This document shows positions 1 through 13,500 of a stretch of DNA of 64,000 bases, in pieces. Each line of letters opens with the position of its first letter. Positions within the stretch are counted from its first letter, which is position 1. The notes under the pieces were generated by a model. The model was not told where the DNA came from. It saw only the letters and a list, made by a program, of their open reading frames with translations, and did not search any database. Source of the DNA: Dreissena polymorpha (Eukaryota > Mollusca > Bivalvia > Myida > Dreissenidae); NCBI RefSeq assembly GCF_020536995.1, contig NC_068359.1, positions 109,108,582-109,172,581 of the forward strand, given 5' to 3'. A program made the translations under genes and the position numbers.

Positions 1-2890
1 CAGCAAAAGGCCCAAATAAATGTATTGATTGTGAATCAGTGTACTTTTCTTGATGAAATAGGAGACTTTTTTTTAATTTTAAGCATTTTTTTCAATAAAA
101 AACTCACTGACAGCATATAAAATCATGTTTTTTAAGAAAATTATTATTAAAAGCTTCACTTACAATCTAAACATACACATTGCAATTACAAAAATTAATG
201 CTATTATGATGAGAGGCATAATTTGCAGCTTTCAAGCCGATACAAGCCGGCTACCCAAAATTAACACTTAAAAAGGCGCAAAGCGCTCCTTCAACAGCTA
301 ACGACACAAAGTGACACTTAATGCGCATCCAGATAGTCTCTCTCATATAAATAAGTCCTGTTAGCGACATTTTATTAAGTATTCTCTTTAAAATCCAGTG
401 TTGGAAGCGTAAGTTTTGCAAAAATGCCCACAGTCACCATGCAAAAGAGCACGTTTGCTAAGGAATTCCTACGCGAGTGGCCACACTAATGTCGTGGCAG
501 GAAAGTCATTTGGGTGTGATTCCTCTGTAGTTCAGTGTACATTCATTCCACTACCTGGGGATGACTATCAGGATCAATTTTCCCAGCTGGGTGTAGTGTT
601 GACCTTTCAGGATGTTGATGGAACGTCCACAAGCGCTGCACCACTGCGGCCTCTGTTCAGGACACAGAGTCGGATTGAGGTGTACACAAACCCGCAGTCA
701 GGCAAGGATCATCCAGACCTTTAATAAAATAAAATGTTTAGGCCCCTGAAACTGGCAATTATGTTCAACACTGAGATAAGGAAACACATAGAGGAGACAT
801 CATGCCATGGCTTTCTCATTATCGACACGGCAAACTCGAGCAGCTGGGGACTTGGCTCTAAACAAAAACAGGTATGCTCCATCAATGTGAGCAAGATGGC
901 ATGTCAGAGTTAAAAAGGGCAAACAAACAGACAAAAGAGATATAAAGGAAATTAGAAATTAAATGCCAGAAGTAATTGTAAGTATTGTTTTTCTGTCTGC
1001 AAGGGTTGCTGTGGAAAATAGTGCTTAACGCATAGTTTGGCCTGTAGGGGTTCTGCTAGCAAGAACAAATCGAAGTCATATCTGCCCGCGAACTGTAAGC
1101 TTTAGATAACCATATCTGATGAAGTACTGCTTTGAAAATGCATTCTGATTGTACTTGAACCAGATCGCATTGACAGCACAAGGCTTCAGACCCCCCAAAA
1201 GTGTGAGGCTTTCAATAGTGCTTACCTGATACCAGACCGCATTGCCCAAGACAGTGACTTTCTCCCGGAACTGCACAGGCTGCATCCGCAGCACAATCCT
1301 TAAGCTCAATCATGGTCTGGCTAACTCTGAAATAGTGAAATCTGAATTTACAGATGCTCATTTGTCTAAAGGTTATGAGTTTATTGCCTATCTTATTAAA
1401 AGCAAACACAATGACATGCTTAAGAAGACATGTGCATTTCTGAAAAGACATACAGCTGCCCGATACTTGACTAGGAAAAGGCGCTATGGTCTTCACTCTG
1501 AAATTCATTACTCTAAGGGCTTAACAGAACAAAAGCCAGATCTTACAGCTAAATGGCCCCACCTACAGCTAAATATGCTTTATAGGTTGAAAATAAGGTT
1601 ATTTGTCTGAAGAAATAGTGCTATTAACTCATCAGCTATGTTGCTCCACTGGCCGCAATTCTGTAAACATAGTGTATTTATGGAAATACCTAGTCTACCA
1701 CCTGCTGCGCACCACTACGTCCACTGTAAATACACAGCTAAGTTAGTACTTTAACGAACAAACTGAAATTCATGTGTTAATTAAACAATCAGTATGATGA
1801 CTCACATTGAAATCATGTCCAGTGCACCAGTCAGAGCAAGACAGCTAGCGGATTGTTGACCATCGACGGCTCAAGGACAAACGGTCAGGCCTACAAACAA
1901 AGAGAAAAATGGCATAAATGGGCTGCATGCATGTAATTTGGCATATTTTTCATCTTGCTCTCCACCTGAAACTTCAATCTAGGGACATAATAATATTTAC
2001 ATTTAAGATTTGTTGGAAATGTTACCCTTACTTGTCCATACCAGGTCCCCCACCCATCCGGAACAGTCCAAAACCACCTAAAACACCCATTTGGACCAAA
2101 ATATTGACATCTCTCATCTATTTTAGCACCCAAATCATCAAAACATTCATTAAAATTCATTTTCTACTTGTCTCGCTTGCAGACGAATCCATGTGACCTT
2201 GACATTGCAGTAAATGCGCTTTTTAAAGGTTATATTACACTAATTCCGATTCCCATAGGGTCCCATTATAAAACTGACAACTTTCACAGCATTTTTCTTG
2301 CCTTTCCGACGTATCAATTTTTCCGAACCTGGTATCATTTTAAAGATGGATCTGTCATCTTCCAATAATTGCAATCAAAAACATACCGTCTCGCAACATC
2401 TAAGAAAGTAAATCGCTGTCGAATGAACCCACCGTAGAAAAACGCGTTTCGGAATCCTAATTTCGACAAAAGCCCCACACAATAGAAAATACACCCTCAA
2501 AAGTTCATCTTTTAAGTTAGCTTCCAATCCAAGGCATCAAAGTACTCCAGACACATACAGGATATTACAAATAACCACAAAAGACATGTCTCACATTGTT
2601 AAATGGCTTATATTCAAGAAGAGAAAAGGAACTCTTTAGAAATAGGCACTACTTTCGAACGGACCACGGAGGGATGCACAATGATTTAGTGTAATGTAAC
2701 CTGTAGTCGAGAAGACGCTGGACGACCTGTAAATAAATCTCAAATACACACAATCTCAATTAAATATAGTCGATTAGACGTTGACGTCTCGCGAGTAAAT
2801 CAAGCACAGTCGGAGCGTCACAGACAATCAGGGAAGCTGATTTTGCGGACCAAGTTAGATCGTAAGGCAATAAAGATGTTATCGATAATG
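1..2890. other. Unassigned AT-rich region
   Basis: No gene can be supported with confidence. The longest plus-strand frame (416-724, 102 codons) has no recognisable domain. A minus-strand stretch near 745-857 looks exon-like and is listed separately. A second minus-strand candidate ends at a good donor (CAG|GTAAGC, exon edge near 1233) after the residues VTVLGNAVWYQ, family not recognised. 1620-2890 holds nothing I can name. Confidence 0.4.
745..857 (-). other. Possible exon fragment, PSMD5-like HEAT region (tentative)
   Basis: On the minus strand a pyrimidine-rich tract ending TTTAG precedes an open stretch reading SPQLLEFAVSIMRKPW and then HDVSSMCFLISVLNIIASF. From memory this resembles the C-terminal HEAT repeat of 26S proteasome non-ATPase subunit 5 (pattern P..LL...SI..QPF.DV....L..L..IA). 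No convincing continuation could be read downstream in one frame, so it could be a decayed copy, a diverged exon or chance. Treat as a lead only. Confidence 0.18.
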
Positions 2891-2992
2891 GCGCGTGGCG
2901 AAATTTGCCTTTGAAAAAAGGGCGCGTGGCGAAATTTGCCTTTAAAAAGGGTAGCGTGGCGATCCGGGAGGGCGGCGTGGCTTTTCGCCACG
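2889..2992. repeat. Short GCGTGGCGAAATTTGCC direct repeats
   Basis: Two near-identical copies of GCGTGGCGAAATTTGCCTTT lie about 37 bp apart, followed by degenerate GCGTGGC copies and a small inverted pair (GCGTGGC / GCCACGC). It is GC-rich compared with its surroundings. Nature unknown. Confidence 0.5.
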
Positions 2993-3029
2993 CTAAAATG
3001 GCCTGGGAAAAACACTAAGTATATATTGT

Positions 3030-3287
3030 TCTCATGTTCTGAGAAAACTGGGCATAATGCATGTTCGCAAAGTATCGTCCCAGATTAGCATGTGCTTATT
3101 AGCACAGGCTTATCAGGGACGACACTTTCCGCCTAAATTGGATTTTTGCTAAGAAGAGACTTCATTTAAACAAAAAATGTCACAAAAGCGGAAAGTGTCG
3201 TCCCTGATTAGTCTGTGCGGCTAATCTGGGACGACTCTTTACATACATGCAGTATGCCCAGTTTTCTCAGAACACGACTCATATGAT
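3030..3287. mobile_element. MITE family 1, copy a
   Basis: Long imperfect palindrome. The left arm is GAGAAAACTGGGCATAATGC followed by TCGTCCCAGATTAGC. The right arm is the reverse complement, ending GCCCAGTTTTCTCAGAAC. Central sequence CTTTCCGC / GCGGAAAG. There is no ORF. It is one of about eight copies in the window. The structure fits a non-autonomous DNA element (inference). Confidence 0.8.
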
Positions 3288-3589
3288 GTTTTTTGATAAC
3301 GTCTGAAATTCAAATACTATTATATTTAAAATACTTGTTCACAGATGGCGAAATGTCACCGATTAAAAAAGTAAGAAAATAATGCACAAATGGGAGCGAA
3401 ATTACACTCATGACATATACTTTTACTTTAAATAGTCTTTCTCTAATCATCACTACATATTGACTTAAAAATTTTGAATATTTTTTAGCTTTTTGCTTTT
3501 TTTCTTAATAGTTTGTGACATTATGTTTCAAAATCATTAAATACAACAAATATTATTTTATATATTTTACTTTTACTATAAATATCCGA

Positions 3590-3985
3590 ATTGGCTGGCT
3601 ATGACACCATGCAATACACGCCAAATTAGCTGGCTATGATACCATGCTTTGAATGACGAATACGCGGGCTATGACACCATGCAATAAATACCGACTTAGC
3701 TGGCTATGATACCATGTATTAAATACCGAATTAGCTGGCTATGACACCATGCAATAAATACCGAATAAGCTGGCTATGATACCATGTATTGACTACCGAA
3801 TGAGCTGTTTATGAAACCATGTATTCACCACCGAATGAGATGTCTATGACTCTATGTATTGACTACCTAATTAGCAGTTTAAGGTACCATGTATTGACTA
3901 TCGAATTAACTCTCTACTGTATCAAGCACTGACTATACAAATAGCTGTTTATGATACCATGAATTGACTAATCTGTCAATATAAT
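3590..3985. repeat. Degenerate ~40-bp minisatellite
   Basis: Repeated GCTGGCTATGACACCATG motifs spaced about 40 bp apart, becoming progressively degenerate to the right. The sequence between 3290 and 3590 is plain AT-rich DNA. Confidence 0.75.
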
Positions 3986-4284
3986 ATGATAACTCGAATC
4001 GACCACCAAATAATTCTGTATACGAATAAAGCACCTTACAATGCACCCCAATGTGATAACTTTAATAACTCATATCTGTCAAATAAGCTGTGTATAGTAT
4101 AGTAGTATATAGTAACTATCTAATAAACTGCCTTTGAAATAACACAGCTGTCAACGAATCGTCCACTTTATTTTAATATTTGATTGACGATACTGTTGTA
4201 GAACTTTAGGTCCGACCCTTTTTCCATATTATATTGTGTGAATTGTAATTCATTTGTAATTGTCAATTTAGAAATAAAATATGT

Positions 4285-4560
4285 TTTAACTAAACAATGA
4301 TTGACTACCGATAAAAGCGGCTGTATAACTTGATTGACTACCGATTAAGCGGCTGTATAACTTGATTTACTACCGATTAAGCGGCTGTATAACTCGATTG
4401 ACTACCGATTAAGCGGCTGTATAACTCGATTGCCTACCGATTAAGCGGCTGTATAATTTGATTGACTACCGATTAAGCGGCTTTATAACTTGATTGACTA
4501 CCGATTAAGCGGCTGTATAACTTGATTGACTACCGATTACGCTGTGTATAACTTAAATTG
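4285..4560. repeat. 32-bp minisatellite, about 8 units
   Basis: Unit GACTACCGATTAAGCGGCTG plus a TATAACTTGATT tail. Exact 32-bp spacing is visible at 4317, 4349, 4381 and 4413. Degenerate copies continue to about 4860. Confidence 0.88.
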
Positions 4561-4962
4561 ATTTATCAATCAGCAGGCTATGATAAACTAAATTGACCTC
4601 CGAATACTCTGTTTATGATCACTTGAACTGACGATAGAATATTAAAGCTTTCTTGAAAGGAATACTGAATATATTATCTTTTATAACTCGAAATCAATCC
4701 CGAATCTGATCTCTTTAAATACTGAAATTGATTTACCGATACTAATAATGCGTTTTTGAAAACTTCAATTGAATAAGGAATTGCAGTTTATGATAACTGT
4801 TGTCGACAAACGAATAAACCGTCTGTAAAAATAAAAATGAGCTACCGAATAAGTATTTTCTGAAAACTTAAATCCTGCACAAAAAGAATGCGAAACGTTG
4901 TAGTAGAGTGCTTCTATGCTGCTATTTTAAGTCAGAACAAATAACAAATCTGAGGCACAGAC

Positions 4963-5350
4963 TAGTGGCGGACCAGGCTTTTACTTATGTGCCAGTAGGT
5001 GTCAGACTAGTGGTGGACCAGGCTTTGACTTATGTGCCAGTAGGTGCAAGACTAGTGGTGGACCAGGCTTTGACTTATGTGCCAGTAGGTGCCAGACTAG
5101 TGGTGGACCAGGCTTTGACTTATGTGCCAGTAGGTGTCAGACTAGTGGTGGACCAGGCTTTGACTTATGTGCCAGTAGGTGCAAGACTAGTGGTGGACCA
5201 GGCTTTGACTTATGTGCCAGTAGGTGCCAGACTAGTGGTGGACCAGGCTTTGACTTATGTGCCAGTGGGTGCCAGACTAGTGGTGGACCAGGCTTTGACC
5301 TATGTGCCAGTAGGTGCCAGACTAGTGGTGGACCAGGCTTTGACTTATGG
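4963..5350. repeat. 45-bp minisatellite, left block
   Basis: About 8.5 units of GACTAGTGGTGGACCAGGCT plus TTGACTTATGTGCCAGTAGGTGCCA. The period is a multiple of 3, which leaves several frames open; these are not taken as genes. The same array resumes at 5822 after an insertion. Confidence 0.9.
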
Positions 5351-5821
5351 TTACAATATACTAAATCATTTTTGTGTTCAATGCTGTACCCTCTAAAGAA
5401 TGGAACGTCATTTATTTGAAGACACAATTCTCTGTATGGGCACTTGCCATGACTTTATTTTTGAATATTTCTGTGTGCATGTGGTAGGTAAAAACATTGT
5501 TGTATACTACAAATTCAGTGTTTTGCTTATAGGTTGGAGACTACATGAGATTTTGACAGATGGCGGGAAACCCTCATCAACTGGAGATCAGCCGGTAAAA
5601 AGGTGGCCTTAAAACAATGACTGTTGATTCGCGTCGAGTTCTTTCTTACATACTGGATGACCTATCTTTTTTATTGTGTACATCCATTCGGCTTGGCATG
5701 CTCTTTAAGAAAAGGTATGGGTATGGGGGTGTCTACGCGCAAAAGTTTGACTTTATTTTTCGTTGAAGTTGTCGGTTTTACATTGAATTTGTTAAGGAAA
5801 TCTTTTGGTATTTGTGACCTT
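5345..5821 (+). mobile_element. Dispersed repeat X inserted in the 45-bp array
   Basis: About 470 bp splits the 45-bp array. Sequence to both sides ends in CTTATG (GACTTATG before, GACCTTATG after), consistent with a 5-6 bp target duplication. A related copy lies in the opposite orientation at about 21745-22320 (shared stretches include GGAACGTCATTTATTTGAAG and GGTTTCCC/GGGAAACC). Class unknown, no coding capacity seen. Confidence 0.6.
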
Positions 5822-5937
5822 ATGTGCCAGTAGGTGCCAGACTAGTGGTGGACCAGGCTTTGACTTATGTGCCAGAAGGTGCCAGACTAGTGATGGACCA
5901 GGCTTTGACTTATGTGCCAGTAGGTGCCAGACTACTC
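5822..5937. repeat. 45-bp minisatellite, right block
   Basis: About 2.5 further units of the array at 4963-5350, in the same orientation and phase, separated from it by repeat X. Confidence 0.88.
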
Positions 5938-5940
5938 AGG

Positions 5941-6052
5941 CGCGAGTGTAAGGATCTAATTCCGCCGTGTCATACTGATGAACGAGGGGATATAGCGAGT
6001 GTAAGGATCTAATCCCGCCGTGTCCTACTGATGAACGAGGGGATATATAGCC
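5941..6052. repeat. Two-copy ~56-bp direct repeat
   Basis: Two copies of GCGAGTGTAAGGATCTAAT, then CCGCCGTGTC and CTGATGAACGAGGGGATATA, differing at only a few bases. From here to about 6990 there is no further repeat and no gene I can support. Confidence 0.85.
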
Positions 6053-6990
6053 ACTGACAATCGGCTACCGAGCCTGGAATTAGAAACAAATTAAACGCAT
6101 CAATAAACTTTTCGCCAATGGTGTCATTCTGTGTCATATTCGTCCGTTTCCAGTAGTTTTATGTTGCTCTTAAAACTTTATGTACCCTATGTTTTGTCGT
6201 TTGGTTGTGTTTCCATTTTTATTCTTAATCTGAAAAAGGATTATTGCGAACAAACCAATATAACACAGAGCATTAGCACACTTGGTGTTGAAAGGAAATG
6301 TTTAAAGGAATCAACGTTCAGGAAAAGTGCTTTAGCTATAATATTTGCCAAGCATATGATTTCTTGCCTGCGTTTTTACACGATGGGCATATAGTTTGTG
6401 TTTATCGTAAATTTATTGTAGATATGATACACACTCATGGAATCCAGCGGAGCATGTGAACAGGCGTCAGCCATTGCCGCAACACGAAGTGCACGCATTG
6501 TCGGTAATTCTCCATTCATGTTTTTAATAATCGAGAGGACACGCTGTATGTGTCGGTCGCTTCGACACAAAACCGGCGTTCGCCACAATCATCCCGCCGG
6601 AAACAGAGCGTCCCAACATCAGTCTCAAATGGTCCGATGAAACATGCTCATATAACCATACAAATTCCGACGCCCAAAGCAAGTACCACACAATTAGTCT
6701 GCCGAGATGTCATATGTTGACAGTATTACAGAGAAACGGAAGAACTCCAATAGCGAGATGAGCTGGACGTCTGCCAGCACGTATCTGTCTCCGGTGACAG
6801 AACTCTTATACAGAACTATTGATACCGCAACCAGACGAGCCATTCCATCGATCCGCATTGTATGACTGTATCATGAGGCTATTATATCTCGTCCAGTGAA
6901 CTGTAGATCTGAAACTCGCGCCTGACTTAATTCGTATTGGGTTGTACAGACTGTGATTTGTAACCATTGTATTTGAATTTTTATTCTGAA

Positions 6991-6996
6991 ATGTGA
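6991..6996 (+). promoter_or_regulatory. Start-stop micro-uORF overlapping the gene 1 start
   Basis: ATG TGA, where the final A is the first base of the gene 1 ATG (TGATGG). A start codon followed at once by a stop, overlapping the main start, is a known arrangement for ribosome stalling or termination-reinitiation. Any regulatory effect here is inference. Confidence 0.45.
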
Positions 6997-7584
6997 TGGA
7001 TATACGGTGGCTATTCAGGAGTATTTCGTTACATGTGTCAGTCCTGTTGTTGATTCTTGAACAGGCAAGTTCATTTTATTCGTCGGATAATACGAACGTG
7101 AACCTGAGCGATGCCTACTTACAGTTGATCGACAGCCTCCAGAGGACCGGAATACTGGCGGCTGAGGAGGTATCGCCGTGCGTGGAAATACAAGATATCC
7201 TGTTACAAAGACGGGGAAGTGACGGTCACAGAGCGCCCGAGATGACCGTGAGGATCCACCTTCGTCACTTTCCATCCGATCTTGGAGACGTCACATCCGG
7301 AGAAGCCAAGCGCCGCGTGTACGATTCCAACAATGGGAGCATCTATGTTGGAAAGTGTGACCACGTGCTTGTCCAGGCGCCACCATCAATCACAGCCGGT
7401 CGTCTTACACAACTTCCGCATCGGGTGTCGCGGACCGACATTTCCGGTCTGCCTCTTGTTAGTCTGGATATGAAGATGTCGGCGACGGCGGCATCGGACG
7501 ACAGCCGGAATCTTACCGACGACAGCGGCACAGCGGCGATAGGAGCTACGGGAGACCACTCGGAGTCCGACAGCGCAAAACCAG
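6996..7584 (+). CDS. Gene 1 exon 1: signal peptide and ectodomain
   Basis: Encodes 196 codons plus one base: MDIRWLFRSISLHVS start, then the ectodomain. The frame closes at 7587-7589, so the donor must lie at or before GT 7585 (CCAG|GTTGAA). That donor is weak, but its phase matches the next exon exactly. Codon use is GC-richer than the flanks. Confidence 0.62.
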
Positions 7585-10500
7585 GTTGAACTACGCATTC
7601 AAGAAATAACTCTAATAAGTCTTATGTTACACATTTACTGTGAAATGTATTTAATTTACCTGTCACGTAGAACGTACGAAGTAAAGGGCGTTAATTGAGA
7701 CACACGGCATTACGCTGAGAAAAACTGAAAAGGATATTTGTATTTTTAAAAAATCAATTGATAATGGGAAATCAAGAAAGGCGTAACAACGCACATCATA
7801 ATATACCAATATGTCGTTGTTAGTTTTTAAAATGGCCTTATTGACGTTGATGTTTGCATCATCGGGTATCGAACCAACTCTTTATATGAGCCGCGTTCTG
7901 AGAAAACTGGGCTTAATGCATGTGCGAATCAGGGACGACACTTTCCGCTTTAATGGTATTTTTAGTTTCAATGAAGTCCCTTACCAAAAATCAAGTTTAG
8001 GCGGAAAGTGTCGTCCCTTATTAGCCTGTGCGAACTGCACAGGCTAATCTGGAATGACACTTACGCACATGCATTAAGCCCAGTTTTCTCAGAACAAGGC
8101 TCATATGATAATAATTAATGGCGATGCTGTTGCTTACATTATTATCCCCCGCCATCGGCAAAGGGATATTGTTTTGGCGTTGTCCGTCCATCCGTCCGTC
8201 TTTCCGTCCTTCCGGCACTTGTGTGTCCGGAACCATATCTTGCAAGTGCTTTGGCGGATTTCAATGAAACTTGGTATGAGTATATATCTGGATAAGAGGA
8301 TGATGCACGCCAAATGGCATAGTACACCATATGTTAATAACGGAGTTATGGCCCTTTGTATCTTGAAAAAAATGCTTTTTTGAGTGTCAAATATAACACT
8401 TTTGTGTCCAGAAGCATATTGGCGGGGGATATCAATTCAACGAATTTGCTTGTTGTATATTGCTCTGACTGTGGTTTTTTGGCTTATTCACGACTTGTTC
8501 AAGCCTGTGTTCTCGTTTTTATGTTTCAACTACGTTATTTTTTTACTATTACTTAAATCAATATGGATAGAGATCGCTTAGTAACGTGTGCAATTTAACA
8601 TAGACATCATTTACATATTAGCATTATCATAATTTATGCATCTAATTGTTTCCCTTTTTCATGCACGTGTATATTCCATGTACATGTATTTTACATCCGT
8701 TAAACGTATCCCAAATGGAGGTACTGAGGACAAAACGGTCACTTGTTTCCACTTATATCTAAAAAACGGGTAGGAAGCCCGCTTTACTTTTGTGTACCTA
8801 ACTTTTTAAACAACTTCCGATTTATGTAAAATATGCATTTACATGCAGATTTTGTCCAAATCTCTACATTTACGTAATTTTTATCAATTGAAAATTAATC
8901 TAATTTAAAATACTTGTTTAAGTAAATATTCTAAAAAAAATAAATATACATGAAAAAAATTAATTAAACAATAATTAAAAATTAAGTTTTGGGCTGGCAC
9001 AAAAAAAAAATAGAATCTGTCGGGTAAGTGAAAACAAAACTTTTTGTATGCATAAATATTGTTACTTTGAATATTTTTCGAATTCGTCAAGAACATGAAT
9101 TTGCATATTTCAATATTGTTCCATCGCAATCCCGACCAATCTCAGTTAGTGAACATTTGAAGTGGAATTCAATATTCATTTCGGACAGCAATCAGTCATC
9201 TTGGGTTTCGTTCGAATACAACCGCTAAAACGTGCGCATCGATTCAAACGTTTCTGTTACCATGGTTTTATAGGAATTTTGACACAGTAATAAAGTTAAA
9301 CTAGTCTAGCATTCGTCATGACATCATGATCTACATACAATGAAGTATCATGGCTTTAAAGGGACCTTTTCACAGATTTTGGCATGTTTTAACGTTTGTC
9401 ATTAAATGCTTTATATTGATAAATTTAAACATTGGACCTAAAAATATGCAGTAAAAAACAAACAAGAATACAATTTAAAAAAGGAAAAAAAGTAACCCTC
9501 ACTTGGGCTCGAACCACTGACCCCTGAAGTCCTGGAGTAAAACGTCTCCCGCTTAAATCACTCGACCATCCGTGCCCATGGTATGCAGGGATATATTTTT
9601 TAATTATATAAGCAACCCGCGTATTTTCCCAAAATATAAAGACAACAACAGAACTTTCCAAATTATTCAATCGTTTCGCGTTGCAACGCTTTATAATTTT
9701 CAGGTTTTCAAATAGTCAAAAGATGCAAATTATGGATATTTTAGAGCACGGTAAATGTTCAGTAGTACTATTTCCTCAAAATTATCATAACTAAAACGAA
9801 AATTAGTGAATCTGAAACAATTTTTTTATTTTGTCAATTTACCAAAACGTGCAAAGGTCCCTTTAACACAAATCCAAGTAAAGCACATTCCGTGAAATCC
9901 CTGTAGCCTCAATAGTCACCCGACGATCCCTGTATTGTATCACAATCCCTGTAGCCTCAATAGTCACCCGACGATCCCTGTATTGTATCATGTAGCCTCA
10001 ATAGTCACCCGACGATCCCTGTATTGTATTATGTAGCTCAATGTTTAATATTGTGACTCTACAGTTAAATCAATAATTAATAATTCTATAATATTCGTAT
10101 ATCTGTGTTGCAGGTTTAAGTAAGACTCAAGTGGTCGTCATAGTTACGTGTTCAGCTGTTATTGGCACATTCTTCACTATAGCAGGCGCGCTACGTATCC
10201 AGTAAGTACAGTATCGCCTATCCAGAATTAACCCCTTTATGCCTAGTGGACTCTCCCATCCTTCTAAATTGGATCAATTGATTTCCAAAATAAGGGATGT
10301 CTAGGATATTTATTTCTATATTTAGAATATTTCTTACGGAACTTCCTTTAAGCAAACAGCGCAGACCGAGATGAGACGCCGCATGATGCGGCGTCTTATC
10401 TGGGTCTACGCTGTTTGCCAAGGCCTTTTTCTAGACGCTAGGCATAATTGTGTTAACTTCATGAAAAATTCAGAACCAATAGCAATTTTAATGGGAAATC

Positions 10501-13500
10501 TTTTCCATTCTTTACTGACAGTTCGATTTTTAGTCCCTTTGATTTTCCCCCGAGTCAGCTGTCAGTTCATCGCATGTGAGTTTTGTATTTTATGATTATT
10601 TTATGACTCTTTTCTTATTGATTTTTAGCGGTCATATTTGATTATAAGAGAACAACTAAAACAGGTTTCGCGTAATAGTCTACTTGGAAGTGACATATAA
10701 AGAAAATATCCATCGACTCGTTCCATTAAGCATAAAATAATAATATTTCTCAAAACGATTACGTAATAAAAAGTAGTTATCACCGAGCCACGAAATGTTG
10801 AGATAGTAGTAGCAAATACATGTAATCCATTAACAATAGTTCTCGCGTAGTTTTTATAAATTAAATGAAGCTGAAATGTGATGGTCTAAAGATACTATTA
10901 TCATAATGTGTGTGTATGTCACGTTAGCCCCATATTCGCATGCTGACAAAATTGATGAGAATCGGGTATTCGTATGGTTTGGAGTGATACGAGAAACAAT
11001 TATTATTGGATTAAAATCAATTATCTACCAAAAGCAACGAATTTTTGTTTCGCTGTGGTTGTTTTTTCACCGTTTGCAGCAGTGGATAAACAGTTTAAAA
11101 TCATCGAAATTTCCCCATAAACTACTATAAATCATAAAACAAAAGTATGGTAATTAATAGAGTGAGTAATTTGAACACTACGGCTAAAAGGTCAATCACT
11201 TTGACGCGTTATATGTCTCTAACGCAAATCCTATCTTTATGTTCACAGCAGCTGCGTGCGACGGTACCAGGCGAACAGGGAGGCGGCGCTGACCTTGGCC
11301 CGGCGCTCCAGCACACACGGCTTCTCCGGGGCGCTCAATCCCCGCCGGGACAGCGCCGCCAGCAAGCTGAGCAGGCAGGTAAATGTGCCGAGTGGCATGA
11401 AGTGGTAAACGCACCTAAACTCAGCACTTCCATAGCCATCGTCCGATAGCATGACATGGTACTCGCACCTAACCTGAGCACTTTTTTTATAGTCCCAATA
11501 GTAACAACAGTACTCCCATTTTCTGTCCAAAAAAATAAATAAATAAATAAACTAGTTAAATTATCTTAAAATATATTCTGTTTAATCCTTTCATTCCTTT
11601 TGTCTTTCTTTTTTCGTTCTTCCTTCAATGTCTGTCTTTCTTTCTTTCACCATTCCTTTCACATTGTATTTATAAGGTTAAACATTGTCTTTAACTTTAA
11701 TTTCTAAGTAATTCGTTTCAAACTGATATTTATACATCATTACTTTGACATTCATAGTATTTGTATTTTTAAATCAATCATGTTCACGCAGTATTACTAA
11801 GATTACTAGATATATTTACAAATTCATTGCATTTCTACTTCATTCATTTACATTTATTGCAATTCAATAATGATAGTTTCAAATTCTTTCTTGAAAAAAA
11901 TGAATCTATTTGACAGATAATAAATTGTAGTTGTATTTTGTTGTATTTGATTGAATTTTCACTATTTAAATCTCATTAATAATTGTATTAACTTCTTATG
12001 AGGATCTGATAAATGACGGGATTTTAATTGTTTTTGTTGCTCTTTTTGTTTTAATCATATATCGGGATTTCATTAAGTTTTAAAGAATCAAACAAATTCA
12101 TTGAATCAATAAATAGAAAATGCGCACATTCACTCGTTTTAATGTAAGCATGGACCCACACGTAGCTGTAATAAAACACCGTAGTCTTGCTATGCTTTAA
12201 AAACGTGTTAATTGTAGAATTTACCATAGTCCGAGGCGTTCGCGTCTAGTTCTATGTGATAGAAGATTTAAAAATATAGTATGACCCTGGAACATTAGGT
12301 GGAGCGAATAGTCACCAAACCAACTAGCGGACACAATTGGTACGGCGAGCCTTTGATCACATGCATCATACGCGCACTTGGTGTGACCAATACGGTGTGG
12401 TATTGTTGCAGAGTCAGCCTCTGCTGAAGGGGGGAAGTCCGTCATCCTTGCCCAGCCCCAGCCTGAGAGACCCTTCGGGTGAGCTCGCGCCGTTCCTCTG
12501 CATGCCTCCACCGCACGTTTCCTGCCAGCATGCTCGTTGGTTAGCCTCCAAGGAGAACGCTAGCTCGCACGGCTCCATAGCGTTTATAGATGAGGAGTGT
12601 CCGTCTAAGGTGGCGTGTTTGATCATTTAGGTTCTGTTAGATTATACGCATGTTTCGATAAGAACTGTAGCAGCACGTTTTCACATACTGTTAGTATAAT
12701 TTTGCCAGTTGAAAGCCGAACGGGCCTTTAAGTTATATATATTGGCTCTTGTGTAATTTAATGGATGATATTCATGTTAAGCTGTTTAGTCGTGTCATTA
12801 TTTGAACGCACACTGTTTGCACGACTATATGTTATCATACATTATTTATGCATGCAATGTCGCGGATATGTCATTCATATTTCTATCGGCTATCTGTGAT
12901 CACATTGAAATTATTACCGACGGTGATGTTTACGGTAATAGATGTCGTTTTGTCAGAAGACGAAACATTCTCCCGGCTTTGGTTTATCAGTTTTATTTCT
13001 CATCCCACGATAATATTTATTACGTTAATTAATACTAAGATGTCATAATAGTATTCGCCCTTATGCATTTTTGAATGAAGCAATAAGTTAAGACATGGTG
13101 TAGAAAGCGCATACTGTATTTCTGAATGGCATTAAATATATTGAGAAAATATGGGTATGATGAAATGGCCTTCATTTTTATGTTTATGGTGTCTGTGAAA
13201 TGAATTATTTTGTTTGTTGTCTAAACCTAACAGGCGGTGCTTTTAGCAACCGGACCCTGACAACGATTGAGATGCACACTTTAATTATGGGCATAAACAT
13301 TTTCTCTTGTTTTGTCTCGCATACGTTTGTAACATCGACACAATTTAAAACATTAACTCATTTATGCCTAGCGTCTAGAAAAAAGACCTTGGCAAACAGC
13401 GTAGAACCAGATGAGATGCCGCATGATGCGGCGTCTCATCAGGGCCTGCGCTGTTTGCTTAAAGGAATTTCTGTAAGAAATATTCTAAATATAGAGATGA

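Noticed and set aside
4908-5396. 162-codon frame of repeated RLVVDQALTYVPVGA
   Set aside because: 45-bp minisatellite read in frame, interrupted by a mobile repeat; nothing indicates expression.
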